DNA from: Forficula auricularia
Lineage: Eukaryota > Arthropoda > Insecta > Dermaptera > Forficulidae
Assembly: GCA_024734495.1 (NCBI GenBank)
Contig: JALMQS010000873.1
Span: 124,001-188,000, forward strand
Direction of reading: 5' to 3'
Length of the DNA: 64,000 nucleotides
Shown here: positions 50,437 through 61,267 of the stretch, one piece after another
How the letters are laid out: each line of letters opens with the position of its first letter
Numbering within the stretch: the stretch's first letter is position 1
The notes under the pieces: model-generated
Databases searched by the model: none
Seen by the model: only the letters and a program-made list of their open reading frames with translations
What the model was told of the DNA's origin: nothing
Translations under genes and position numbers: made by a program

Positions 50437-50690
50437 TGGGAGTAGTTAGGGGGGCAAAGGGGTCAGTGCCCCCCTACAAAATTCATTGCTCCCCCTAGAA
50501 AAATCGAAAATCCATTATTACGAGACATCACTTGTATTTTCATTAAATTATTTCGTTACTTAAAAAATTTCTCAATTCTACTAAAAAGTTAGTTGATCTC
50601 TAATCGGATTACTGAAATTGAAAGCTTGTGGTGGCCGGCTGCACCCCTCCCCCCCTCGGAAACTCCCTAACTACATCAATGGGTGTTAGT
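50437..50690. mobile_element. hAT-like MITE core of the array unit (reference copy)
   Basis: ATGGGAGTAGTTAGGGGGGC at the left and CCTAACTACATCAATGG at the right are imperfect inverted ends. Inside are GGGGTCAGTGCCCCCC and a variable C-run before CGGAAACT. Long versions recur near 52235, 55010 and 56135; units from 51 kb and 57-58.5 kb carry a deletion that joins ATCCATTATTA to GTGAATTTTCGGGG. Confidence 0.6.
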
Positions 50691-51329
50691 GGATTTTCGG
50701 GGAGCAAGATACATCCAAAACGTTTTTGATCGGAATGTATCTTCTTGATTTACATTTTTTGACTTTATCCAATGCGAAGCATGTGTAAAGTATTGTAATT
50801 TTTATTTGAATTTTTTTTGACATTCTGAACAATTAAAGAATTTCTTATCTTTATTTAATGAATTAATGTTCATGTGAATTTTAAATAGAGTGGATATTAT
50901 AATATTAATACATTTCTTCTGATGCTTTTCTACATTCTTCCTTAATAAACATCATGTTACAATAGCAGTGATGAATTCTGATTTCGGACCCCGGGCTCGA
51001 AATTTCATGTGGGAGCCTTGGGTTAACGTGGGAGTAGTTTGGTGGCAAAGGGGTCAGTGCCCCCCTACCGAAATTCATTGCCTCCCCCCTCTATAAATCA
51101 ATCCATTATTGCAGGCATCACTACTTATGTATTTCTCATTAAATTATTTCTTTTGTGAATTTTCGGGAGGAGATACTTCCATTTCATCGGAATGTATCTT
51201 CTTGATTTACTAATAAAATTTAGGGAACGCGGTGTTGGTTTATAGTGAAACATTGTTAAAATTAAATTAGGTTGGAGTTGGTGGTGTTTCTAAGGAGAAA
51301 AATTAAAATACAAAGATTTTTTTAGTTTA

Positions 51330-51470
51330 CTCTATATATTTCGAGCTCTTAACTCATCGTCAGGAGAACATTGACAGACATGAGTTAAGAGCTCGAAATA
51401 TATAAGAGTAAACTAAAAAAATCTTTGTATTTTAATTTTTCTCCTTGTGAGGCGCCACCGGCTCCAACCT
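51330..51470. repeat. fold-back inserted in an array unit
   Basis: AGGTTGGAG..GGTGG, TAAGGAGAAAAATTAAAATAC, TAGTTTACTCTATATATTTC and GAGCTCTTAACTCAT are inverted around 51372. The left arm on the minus strand reads CTGACGA-T-GAG..CTC-GAAATATATA. Confidence 0.75.
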
Positions 51471-52758
51471 AATTTAATTTCTTGATTTACCTTTTTTTTC
51501 TTTAACCAATGCAAAGCATGTTTAAAGTATTGTAATTTTTATTTGAATTTCATTTGACATTGCATAGGATTGAAGAATTTCTTTCTTTTTTTAATGAATT
51601 AATGTTCAAGTGAATTTTAAATTGAGTGGATATTTTCATATTATTATTTATTCTGGTGCTTTTCTAGGTATTCTTTCTCAATAAACATCATGTTGCAATA
51701 GCAGTGATGAATTCAGATTTCGGACCCCGGGCTCGAAATTTCATGTGGGAGCCTTGGGTTAACGTGGGAGTAGTTTGGTGGCAAAGGGGTCAGTGCCCCC
51801 CTACAAAATTCATTGCCTCCCCCCTCTATAAATCGAAAATCCATTATTATGAGGCATCACTACTTATGTATTTCTCATTAAATTATTTCTTTTGTGAATT
51901 TTCGGGGAGGGAGATACTTCCAAAATGTTTTTCATCGGAATGTATCTTCTTGATTTACTTTTTTCTTTAACCAATGCAAAGCATGTTTAAAGTATTGTAA
52001 TTTTTATTTGAATTTCATTTGACATTGCGTACGATTGAAGAATTTCTTTCTTTATTTAATGAATTAATGTTCAAGTGAATTTTAAATTGAGTGGATATTT
52101 TCATATTATTATTTATTCTGGTGCTTTTCTAGGTATTCTTCCTCAATAAACATCATGTTGCAATAGCAGTGATGAATTCAGATTTCGGACCCGGGGCTCG
52201 AAATTTCATGTGGGAGCCTTGGGTTAGCATGGGCGTAGTTAGAGGGGCAAAGGGGGCTCAGTGACCCCCTACAAAATTAATTGCCCCCCCCCGTAGAAAT
52301 CGAAAATCCATTATTACGAGGCATTACTTATATATTTTAATTATATCTTTACCTACAAAATTTCTCAATTCTACTAAAAAGTTAGTTGATTTCTAATCCG
52401 ATTACTTAAATTGAATGTTTGTGTTGGCTAATCAGCTGACCGGCTCCCCTCCCCCCCCCCCCCCCCCCCCACGGAAACTATAACTACATCATTGAGTGTT
52501 AGTGATATTTCGGGGAGGGAGATACATCGAAAATGTTTTTCATCGGAATGTATCTTCTTGATTTATATTTTTTCACTTTATCCAATGCGAAGCATTTGTG
52601 AAGTATTGTAATTTTTATTTGAATTTCTTTTGACATTCTGTTGTGCTCCAATCTTGCTTGTAATGTTTGATGCGGGTTTGAGCTTCTATAGACATTATGA
52701 ACGATTAATGAATTTCTTATCTTTATTTAATGAATTAATGTTCAAGTGAATTTTAAAT

Positions 52759-53675
52759 ACCAGGTGTATCGGAAAGTCATTACAGGTTTTTCTAACAGAT
52801 GTCGCTAGGCTTAAGTATGCAATGTTATGATTTGACACATGCATTTTATTCTACTGACATCAAGCTTCAAACCTATACATGTTATATTTTGCGAAAGTAA
52901 CACCTTCATAGATTTATACCTCTTTGAAAATGTCAAGTTTCATGCCTGAAAACGTGCATTTGCGGCACGCATTACTTTTCTTATTTAATCAAAAGAAAAA
53001 AGCCGCTGAAAGTCATCGTTTGCTGGTAGAAACTTACAGTAGCATGCTTTAATCTTAAAAACATGTCGATGATGGTTTCGAAAATTCAAAAGTGGTGATT
53101 TCGATGTGCAAGATAAGAGAACGTTCTGGTAGACCAAAAAGTTTGAAGATGCAAAGCTACAGGAGTTATTGGATGAAAGACCTTAACGAAACTCAAAAAC
53201 AATTGAAAAAACAATACACCGACAACAAATGATCAATTTGAACCACGCATTGATCGAAAAACGTCCAGAATGGGCCCGAAGACACGGTAAAGTGATTTTA
53301 AAACACGATAACGCGCCGTCTCATAAAGCAAAACCGGTCAAGGAAGCGTTGAAAGCACTTGGGTGAGTATTATCGCACCCTCCGTACTCTCCAGACCTTG
53401 CCCCGTCCGACTATCAATTTTTCGCATCGATGGGACACGCGCTTGCAGAGCAGCACTTCGCCAATTTCGAAGAAGTTAAAAAATGGCTCGATGAATGGTT
53501 TTGCTCAAAGGACAAACAGTTTTTTTGGGATGGCATCCATAAATTGCCAGAAAGATGGGCAAGGTGTATAGAATCAAATGGCCAATACTTTGAATAAATA
53601 AATTTTCCATTTTCTTAAAAATTACATAGTTTTTTTTTTTCGAAAAAACCGGTAATGACTTTCCGGTACACCTAG
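52759..53675 (+). mobile_element. mariner (DD34D type) with intact TIRs, internally deleted
   Basis: The ends TACCAGGTGTATCGGAAAGTC and GACTTTCCGGTACACCTAGTA are inverted and insert at a TA in an array unit (AATTTTAAATA). About 915 bp against ~1.3 kb for full mariners. Confidence 0.85.
52930..53597 (+). pseudogene. mariner transposase, deleted and frameshifted
   Basis: Starts MSSFMPENVHLRHALLFLF, then AAESHRLLVETYS and an early stop. WF.KFKSGDFDVQDK and a short linker follow in other frames. The first catalytic Asp region is missing. The C-terminal half reads WARRHGKVILKHDNAPSHKA, a stop, then PPYSPDLAPSDYQFF, LDEWFCSKDKQFFWDGIHKL and PERWARCIESNGQYFE. HDNAPSH and SPDLAPSDY hold the second and third Asp of a DD34D mariner. 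Confidence 0.85.
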
Positions 53676-54600
53676 TAGAAAAGATATTTTAATATTAATA
53701 CATTTCTTCTGATGCTTTTTTAGGAATTCTTCCTTAATAAACATCATGTTACAATAGCAGTGATGAATTCAGATTTCGTACCCCGGGCTCAAAGTTTCAT
53801 GTGGGAGGCTTGTGTTAGTATGGGCGTAGTTAGGGGGGGCAAAGGGCTCAGTGCCCCCCTACAAAATTCATTGCCTCCCTCTCTAGAAATCGAAAATTCA
53901 TTATTACGAGGCATCACTTAAGCACTTATGAATTAATGTTCAAGTTAATTTTAAATAGAGTGCATATTTTCATATTTATGCATTTATTCTGATGATTTTC
54001 CGAGGCCCCCCCCCTCGGAAACTCTCTAACAACATCATTGGGGGTTAGTGAATTCTCGTGGAGGGAGATACATCCAAAATGTTTTTCATTGGAATGTATC
54101 TACATTTTTTACTTTAACCAATGCAAAAGCATGTTTAAAGTATTGTAATTTTTATTTGAATTTCTTTTGACATTTTGTACAATTGATGAATTTCTTGTGA
54201 CATTCTGTACAATTGATGAATTTCTTTCTTTATTAAATGAATTAATGTTCAAGTTAATTTTAAATAGAGTGCATATTTTCATATTTATGCATTTATTCTG
54301 ATGATTTTCCGAGCCCCCCCCTCGGAAACTCTCTAAATACATCATTGGAGGTTAGTGAATTTTCGTGGAGGGAGATACATCCAAAATGTTTTTCATCGGA
54401 ATGTATCTTCTTGATTTACATTTTTTTACTTTAACCAATGCAAAAGCATGTTTAAAGTATTGTAATTTTTATTTGAATTTCTTTTGACATTCTGTACAAT
54501 TGATGAATTTCTTTCTTTATTAAATGAATGAATGTTCTAGTTAATTTTAAATAGAGTGCATATTTTCATATTAATGCATTTATTCTGATGATTTTGCGAG

Positions 54601-54639
<39 letters not shown>
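54601..54639 (+). repeat. 39-base C homopolymer
   Basis: Uninterrupted C39 inside the MITE core of an array unit. The same position in sister units has 5 to about 24 C. On the minus strand this is a G39 run. Confidence 0.95.
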
Positions 54640-55386
54640 ACGGAAACTCTCCAACTATTTCATTGGGGATTAGTGAATTTTTATGGAGGGAGATACATCC
54701 AAAATGTTTTTCATCGGAATGTATCTTCTTGATTTACCTTTTTTTTCTTAAACCAATACAACATGTTTAAAGTATTGTAATTTTTATTTGAATTTCTTTT
54801 GACATTGCGTACGATTGAAGAATTTCTTTCTTTATTAAATGAATTCAAGTGAATTTTAAATTGAGTGGATATTTTCATATTAATGGATTTATTCTGGTGC
54901 TTTTCTAGGTATTCTTCCTTAATAAACATCATGTTGCAATAGCAGTGATGAATTCAGATTTCGGACCCCGGGCTCGAAATTTCATGTGGGAGCCTTGGGT
55001 TAGCATGGGCGTAGTTAAAGGGGCAAAGGGCTCAGTGCCTCCCTACAAAATTAATTGCCTCCCCCCTGTAGAAATCGAAAATCCATTATTACGAGGCATT
55101 ACTTATATATTTTAATTATTTTTTTACCTACAAAATTTCTCAATTCTACTAAAAAGTTAGTTGATTTCTAATCCGATTACTTAAATTGAAAGCTTGTGTT
55201 GGCTAATCAGCTGGCCGGCTCCCCCCGGAAACTATAACTACATCATTGAGTGTTGGTGATATTTCGGGGATACATCGAAAATGTTTTTCATCGGAATGTA
55301 TCTTCTTGATTTATATTTTTTCACTTTATCCAATGCGAAGCATGTGTGAAGTATTGTAACTTTTATTTGAATTTCTTTTGACATTC

Positions 55387-55918
55387 TGTTGTGCGCCAAT
55401 CTTGCTTGTAAGGTTTGATGCGGGTTTGAGCTTATCCGAAAAGATTAACTCGGTAACGTGTTGAAGGATGAGTTCTTCTGCCCACGATCTGGTGTCAACA
55501 GACTGATGCCCTGCTGAAGAAGGTCTGTAGGGGTAGTTGATCAAAAGATGGTATGGTTTTTACATGTGGTTTATTGAAAATAGGTTGTCGAGGCTTGGTG
55601 CCTCAATTACATCTGTGTTCGAGAGCGACTGGCGGGCATGTGTGCCTGGCAAAGATTTGGAAGTCACTCGGCTGATTGGAAAAGGGGTGGTCTTTTAATG
55701 AATGTTTATGCAAGCTGGCATCTTCTTTCTAGGTTGTGGATAACGGTTTCTTCGGCGCCTCCATACGCGGACGTAGCTTGCATTTTCAAGTTGCGAAATA
55801 TTAGGCATTTGTAGAAAGCAGATTGCCAGACAAGCGATTTAACAATAATTAAAGGAAATTAAGGATTTGAAAACATACGTGGGAATATTAGGGTAAGCTC
55901 AAGGGCCGAACCTCAACA
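55387..55918. repeat. solo LTR (532 bp) with 4-bp target duplication
   Basis: Begins TGTTGTGCGCC and ends CTCAACA, so TGTTG/CAACA are inverted as at LTR ends. ATTC flanks both sides (55383-55386; 55919-55922), and the flanks join to the normal array sequence GACATTCTGAA. A deleted remnant of the same LTR's first ~48 bases lies at 52636-52690. A 4-bp duplication suits Ty1/copia- or Ty3/gypsy-like integration. No internal region remains. Confidence 0.85.
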
Positions 55919-56653
55919 ATTCTGAAGGATTGAAGAATTTCTTATCTTTATTTAATGAATAAATGTTCAAGTGAATTATAAATATAGAGAGGATATTTTA
56001 ATAATAATGCATTTCTTCTGATGCTTTTCTAGGTATTCTTCCTTAATAAACATCATGTTACAATAGCAGTGATGAATTCAGATTTCGGACCCCGGTCTCG
56101 AAATTTCATGTGGGAGCCTTGGGTTAGCATGGGCGTAGTTAGAGGGGCAAAGGGCTCAGTGCCCCCCTACAAAATTAATTGCCTCCCCCCTGTAGAAATC
56201 GAAAATCCATTATTACGAGACATTACTTATATATTTTAATTATTTCTTTACCTACAAAATTTCTCAATTCTACTAAAAAGCTAGTTGATTTCTAATCCGA
56301 TTACTGAAATTGAAAGCTTCTGTTGGCTAATCAGCTGCCCCCCCCCCCCCGGAAACTATAACTACATCATTGAGTGTTAGTGTATTTCGGGGAGGGAGAT
56401 GCATCGAAAATGTTTTTCATTGGAATGTATCTTCTTTATTTCCATTATTTTCACTTTAACCAATGCAAATCTACCACCAAGATCTGGGCCAACATCGGCT
56501 CCAGGCAGGCTTACGCCCATACCCTTCTATGCTCAGCTGCGCCCTCCTACTCGTCATGACTTGAAAATAAATTTTTAAAAAAAATTTATTCATTTTGTCG
56601 TTGACGGTTGAGTATAGGCCCAACGCTTCAGCGCCATCCATTTTCAGGGCTAG

Positions 56654-56686
<33 letters not shown>

Positions 56687-57548
56687 GCAATACTTTAGTA
56701 TTGCAATTTTTATTTGAATTTCTTTGACATTCTGAACGATTGAAGAATTTCTTTCTTTATTTAATGAATTAATGTTCAAGTGAATTTTAAATAGAGTGGA
56801 TATTTTCATAATAATTAAATGGATTTCTTCTGATTGTTTTCTAGGAATTCTTCCTTAATAAACATCATGTTACAATAGCAGATATGAATTCAGATTTTGG
56901 ACCCCTGGCCGGAAATTTCACGTGGGAGCCATGGGTTAGCATGGGCGTAATTAGGGGGGCAAAGGAGTCAGTGCCCCTCTACAATATTCATTGCCTCCCC
57001 CCTCTAGAAATCGAAAATCCATTATTAGTGAATTTTCGGGGAGGGAGATAATCCAAAATGTTTTTCACCCCAATCTATCTTCTTGATTTACATTTTTTTA
57101 CTTTATTCAATGCCAAGCATGTGTAAAGTATTCTAATTTTTATATGAATTTCTTTGACATTCTGAACGATTGAAGAATTTTTTATCTTTATTTAATGAAT
57201 TAATGTTCAAGTGAATTTTAAATAGAGTGGATATTTTCATATTAATGGATTTCTTCTGATTGTTTTCTAGGAATTTTTCCTTAATAAACATCATGTTACA
57301 ATAGCAGAGATGAATTCATATTTTGGACCCCGGGCCGGAAATTTCATGTGGGAGCCATGGGTTAGCATGGGCGTAATTAGGGGGGCAAGGGAGTCAATGC
57401 CCCCCTACAATATTCATTGCCACCCCCCTCTAGAAATCGAAAATCCATTATTAGTGAATTTTCGGGGAGGGATATAATCCAAAATGTTTTTCACCCCAAT
57501 GTATCTTCTTGATTTACATTTTTTTACTTTATTCAATGCCAAGCATGT

Positions 57549-57728
57549 GTTTTTTTTTTGTTTTTTTTTTAATGCAATCGAATGCAAGAAGGAGTGCACC
57601 AGTAAAGATGCAGCCCCAATGGATCTCGGAAGACCCTTGCATTACCGAAGAGAAGGGAAAGTTGATTAAGTGAGAGGATGTAGACGTAGGTGTCTATGCA
57701 CTCCGGTTTTGAAGGTTTGAAGATAATT
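57549..57728 (-). mobile_element. 5'-truncated LINE tail
   Basis: A T-rich left end (poly-A on the minus strand) followed by AATGCAATCGAATGCAAGAAGG and TGCACCAGTAAAGATGCAGC, ending GGTTTTGAAGGTTTGAAGAT; matches 30250-30425. A short duplicated TGTGT appears at both junctions of the array unit, as expected for target-primed insertion. Confidence 0.65.
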
Positions 57729-59504
57729 TTGTGTAAAGTATTCTAATTTTTATATGAATTTCTTTGACATTCTGAACGATTGAAGAATTTTTTATCTTTA
57801 TTTAATGAATTAATGTTCAAGTGAATTTTAAATAAAGTGGATATTTTCATATTAATGGATTTCTTCTGATTGTTTTCTAGGAATTCTTCCTTAATAAACA
57901 TCATGTTACAATAGCAGAGATGAATTCAGATTTTGGACCCTGGGCCGGAAATTTCATGTGGGAGCCATGGGTTAGCATGAGCGTAATTAGGGGGCAAAGG
58001 AGTCAATGCCCCCCTACAATATTCATTGCGCCTCCCCCTCTAGAAATCGAAAATCCATTATTAGTGAATTTTCGGGGAGGGAGATAATCCAAAATGTTTT
58101 TCACCCCAATGTATCTTCTTGATTTACATTTTTTTACTTTATTCAATGCCCAGCATGTGTAAAGTATACTAATTTTAATATGAATTTCTTTGACATTCTG
58201 AACGATTGAAGAATTGTTTTATCTTTATTTAATGAATTAATATTCGAGTGAATTTTAAATAGAGTGGAAATTTTCATATTAATGCATTTCTTCTGATGCT
58301 TTTCTAGGAATTCTTCCTTAATAAACATCATGTTACGATAGCAGAGATGAATTCAGATTTTGGACCCCGGGCCGGAAATTTCATGTGGGGGGCATGGGTT
58401 AGAATGGCCGTAATTAGGGGGCAAAGGGGTCGGTGCCCCCCTACAATATTCATTGCCTCCCCCCTCTAGAAATCGAAAATCCATTATTAGTAAATTTTCG
58501 AGGATGGAGATAATCCAAAATGTTTTTCAGCCCAATGTATCTTCTTGATTTTCATTTTTTTACGTTATCCAATGGCAAGCATATGTAAAGCATTCTAATT
58601 TTTATTTGAATTTCTTTGACATTCTGAACGATTGAAGAATTTTTTATCTTTATTTAATGAATTAAAGTTCAAGTGAATTTTAAATAGAGTGGATATTTTC
58701 ATATTAATGCATTTCTTCTGATGCTTTTCTAGGAATTCTTCCTTAATAAACATCAAGTTACAATAGCAGAGATGAATTCAGATTTCAGACCCCGGGCCTA
58801 CTAAAAAGTTGGTTGATCTCTAATCGGAATACTGAAATTGAAAGCTTGTGGTGGCTTATCAGATGGAAGGCTGCCCCCCCCCCCCCCGGAAACTCCATAA
58901 CCACATCAATGGGATTTAGTGAATTTCCGGGGAGAGAGATACATCCAAAATCTTTTTCATCGGAATCTAATTTCTTGATTTAAATTTTTTTTACTTTATC
59001 CAATTGGAAGGATTTCTTCTCTTTATTTAATGAATTAATGTTCAAGTGAATATTAAATAGAGTGGATATTTTCATATTAATGCATTTCTTCTGATGCTTT
59101 TCTAGGATTTTCCTTAATAAACTCCATGTTAAAATAGCAGAGATGAAGTGGCCCTTTATAAATCGGATATTTGTTCTGGTTTATGGATTTATTAATGTAC
59201 TAATATAATTACAAGTTATCACTTTGGGTCCAGTCAGTAAGGGAAGCCCAACCCAAGCTCCATTGCTTTTAGGTTGACGCCAACTTACTCAATCCCATAA
59301 CAAACTTCAGATGTCTACTGCTTGGCTGGTAATGTAATTATCAGTATATTAAGTAGGAAGGATAAAATACATAAGAAATGAAACAAACATAACATTAATA
59401 TTGAAGTGAATTTTAAATAGAGTGAATATTTTCATATTAATCCATTTCTTCTGATGTTTTCCTAGGAATTCTTCCTTAATAAACATCATGTTACAATAGC
59501 AGAG

Positions 59505-59812
59505 ACAGCTATTATCGCATTCGGTGCGTGAGATGAATATAGATGTTGCCATTTTGAGCGAGCACTATAGAGATCGTGATGATTGATGATTGATGATGAT
59601 TGATGATGATTCGACCATTGGAGTAGGATCTGGTTATAACAGCTAAGGCCTCTCCACACGATGTAATGCCTGACAGCGGTCCCGTGGGGAGCAAACAAGG
59701 CTGAAGAGGGTGGTAGGGTTTAGTGCGGTAAAAGTCCCACACTGCCCTGTAGTACGGGCTACAGGTGCGTCTTTTGAAGATTCCCCCCATCCACGAAACA
59801 AAAAGCAGAGAG
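59505..59812 (-). repeat. LINE-like insertion with (TGAT)n
   Basis: A G/C-richer block interrupting an array unit, with a TGATGAT microsatellite at 59577-59610 and CGGTCCCGTGGGGAGC / CCCTGTAGTACGGGC segments. The array sequence resumes at 59813. No readable protein. Class uncertain. Confidence 0.4.
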
Positions 59813-60266
59813 AGCTTTATAAATAGGATATTTGTTGTGGTTTATGGATTTATTAATGTTCTAATATAATTATAAGTTATCACTTTGGGTCCAGTCAGTA
59901 AGGGAAGCCCAACCCAAACTCCATTGCTTTTAGATTGACGCCAACTTACTAAATCCGATAACAAAATTCAGATGTATACTGTTTGGCGGGTAATGTAATT
60001 CTCATTATATTAGGTAGGAAGGATAAAATACATAAGGAATGATACAAACATAACATTAATATTGAAGTGAATTTTATATAGAGTGGAAATTTTCATATTA
60101 ATCCATCTTCTGATGTTTTTCTAGGAATTCTTCTCTAATAAACATCATGTTACAATAGCAGAGATGAAATGGCCCTTTATAAATAGGATATTTGTTGTGC
60201 TTTATGAATTTATTAATGTTCTAATATAATCAGTGCAGGCACGATTATAATTCCAATCGTCAAGTA

Positions 60267-60382
60267 ATATCCGCTAGTAAATTTGCCATTTTGGGCTTTT
60301 GCTCCTTTATTACACATATTTAATCCGAATAAATCAATGCCAATAATGTCTGCACATAGATTACTTCGATATTCACAGTTTA
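60267..60382 (+). repeat. 116-bp direct repeat, left copy (virus/gypsy junction)
   Basis: The first ~37 bp is the reverse complement of the nucleoprotein start region, and the rest (from CCTTTATTACAC) is gypsy RNase H coding sequence. It joins the truncated 3' end of the nucleoprotein ORF at its right side and array-type sequence at its left. Confidence 0.85.
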
Positions 60383-61267
60383 GTCCAGAGCTTTATTGTA
60401 GGCAATCATGTTGTCTCTTAAGGATCTAATCCTTAATAATTCAACATACTTTCCGAAGATATACACTTCAATATTAAAGAGGTGGGTCATTTCAACCCCC
60501 TGTAACATTGAAACCACGGTCTTGAACATATTGCCCACAACACTGTTATCACTTGCAATTCCAAGGTACATCTGGAATATACAGCGTCGTAGAGAATGAT
60601 TCGCGGATAGGAGGGAATATAAGGTGCTCATTGTCTGTTGCTTGGCAATAAATGTTTCATTCCAGATCGAGCTTATTCCTATACCCAAGGCTCCACTGAA
60701 AGTTCTTAGTCTGTTGGTGACCCAGCCAGTATAACCGGCGGCTTGGAGATTTTTTCCGAGAATTAGGGAATAAATTCCCAATCCTACCAACTGTTGTTCT
60801 CGTATCTCAAAGAACTTCCTTTGGTTCTCTTCCCCTGCCATTAAATCCGTCAAGTCTAGTACTTCCTGACTATTCCAAAGCCGAGTTGTATCATCCTCAC
60901 TCAGGCTGACGATATCAATGTCAAAGGCCGTAGATCGAAGAGCCGCCTCAAATGCCCCAGCAGCATTGAAGAGTTCGAACGTATTGAAGAGCATAGACAT
61001 AAACGAGCCTAAGATTTTATCAGAGTCTTCTTCTGCTCCTCTTGCTAACCCGTATGAAAAAGCCATCATGAGTCCCGCATTTCGAACACTGGGATTTCTT
61101 CGAAACTCTTCTGAAGTGACAACATTGATGATTCTCTTTTGAACCGGTATTATCCTCACCAGACCCTGAGTTGAATCTGGTCGATGTCTGTTAAGAAGTG
61201 CACTTTGTAATGCACCACTGTTGGAGGTTACAGAGAGACCTTCGATATCCGCTAGTAAATTTGCCAT
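60380..61267 (-). pseudogene. endogenous nucleoprotein-like gene of a negative-strand RNA virus, 3'-truncated
   Basis: An open frame of 295 codons, high in helix-forming residues, with no stops and no membrane segment. Blocks such as RRNPSVRNAGLMMAFSYGL, FFEIREQQLVGLG, LRTFSGALGIG and IFQMYLGIASDN suggest the helical core of a mononegavirus/jingchuvirus-like nucleoprotein. I cannot place it in a family with confidence. AGCAAAAGCCCAAA lies before the ATG, as a viral mRNA start might. The frame ends where it meets the 116-bp repeat, so the C-terminal part (such proteins are usually 400 residues or more) is missing. Antisense to the gypsy ORF. Intact reading suggests recent capture or retained use. 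Confidence 0.55.

Larger units (their letters stand above)
50140..60235. repeat. tandem satellite-like array, at least 14 units of ~425-740 bp
   Basis: Units are recognised by AAACATCATGTT near 50947, 51683, 52148, 53739, 54924, 56048, 56859, 57286, 57896, 58323, 58748, 59119 (altered), 59480 and 60139. The order in each unit is: GATGAATTCAGATTTCGGACCCCGGG, ATTTCATGTGGGAGCC, a MITE-like core (GGGCGTAGTTAGG to CCTAACTACATC), GGAATGTATCTTCTTGATTT, CCAATGCRAAGCATG, GAATTTCTTTCTTTATT, AATTTTAAATAGAGTGG, TTTCTAGG. Inserted elements explain the long spacings. Minus-strand short frames starting MMFIKEE recur only because the unit recurs. The array resumes at 63890. Confidence 0.85.

Noticed and set aside
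53359..53571. 70-codon frame in the mariner
   Set aside because: Out of frame with the PPYSPDLAPSDY transposase reading.
54711..58331. Recurring minus-strand short frames beginning MMFIKEE in the 50-60 kb array
   Set aside because: They recur because the unit is repeated; lengths and C-termini vary freely, indels are not in multiples of three, and composition is that of AT-rich noncoding DNA.
50140..60235. Array considered as a CRISPR
   Set aside because: Units are hundreds of bases with no short repeat/unique spacer pattern; eukaryotic repeat array.
60918..61142. Plus-strand 74-codon frame
   Set aside because: Shadow of the nucleoprotein-like ORF on the minus strand.
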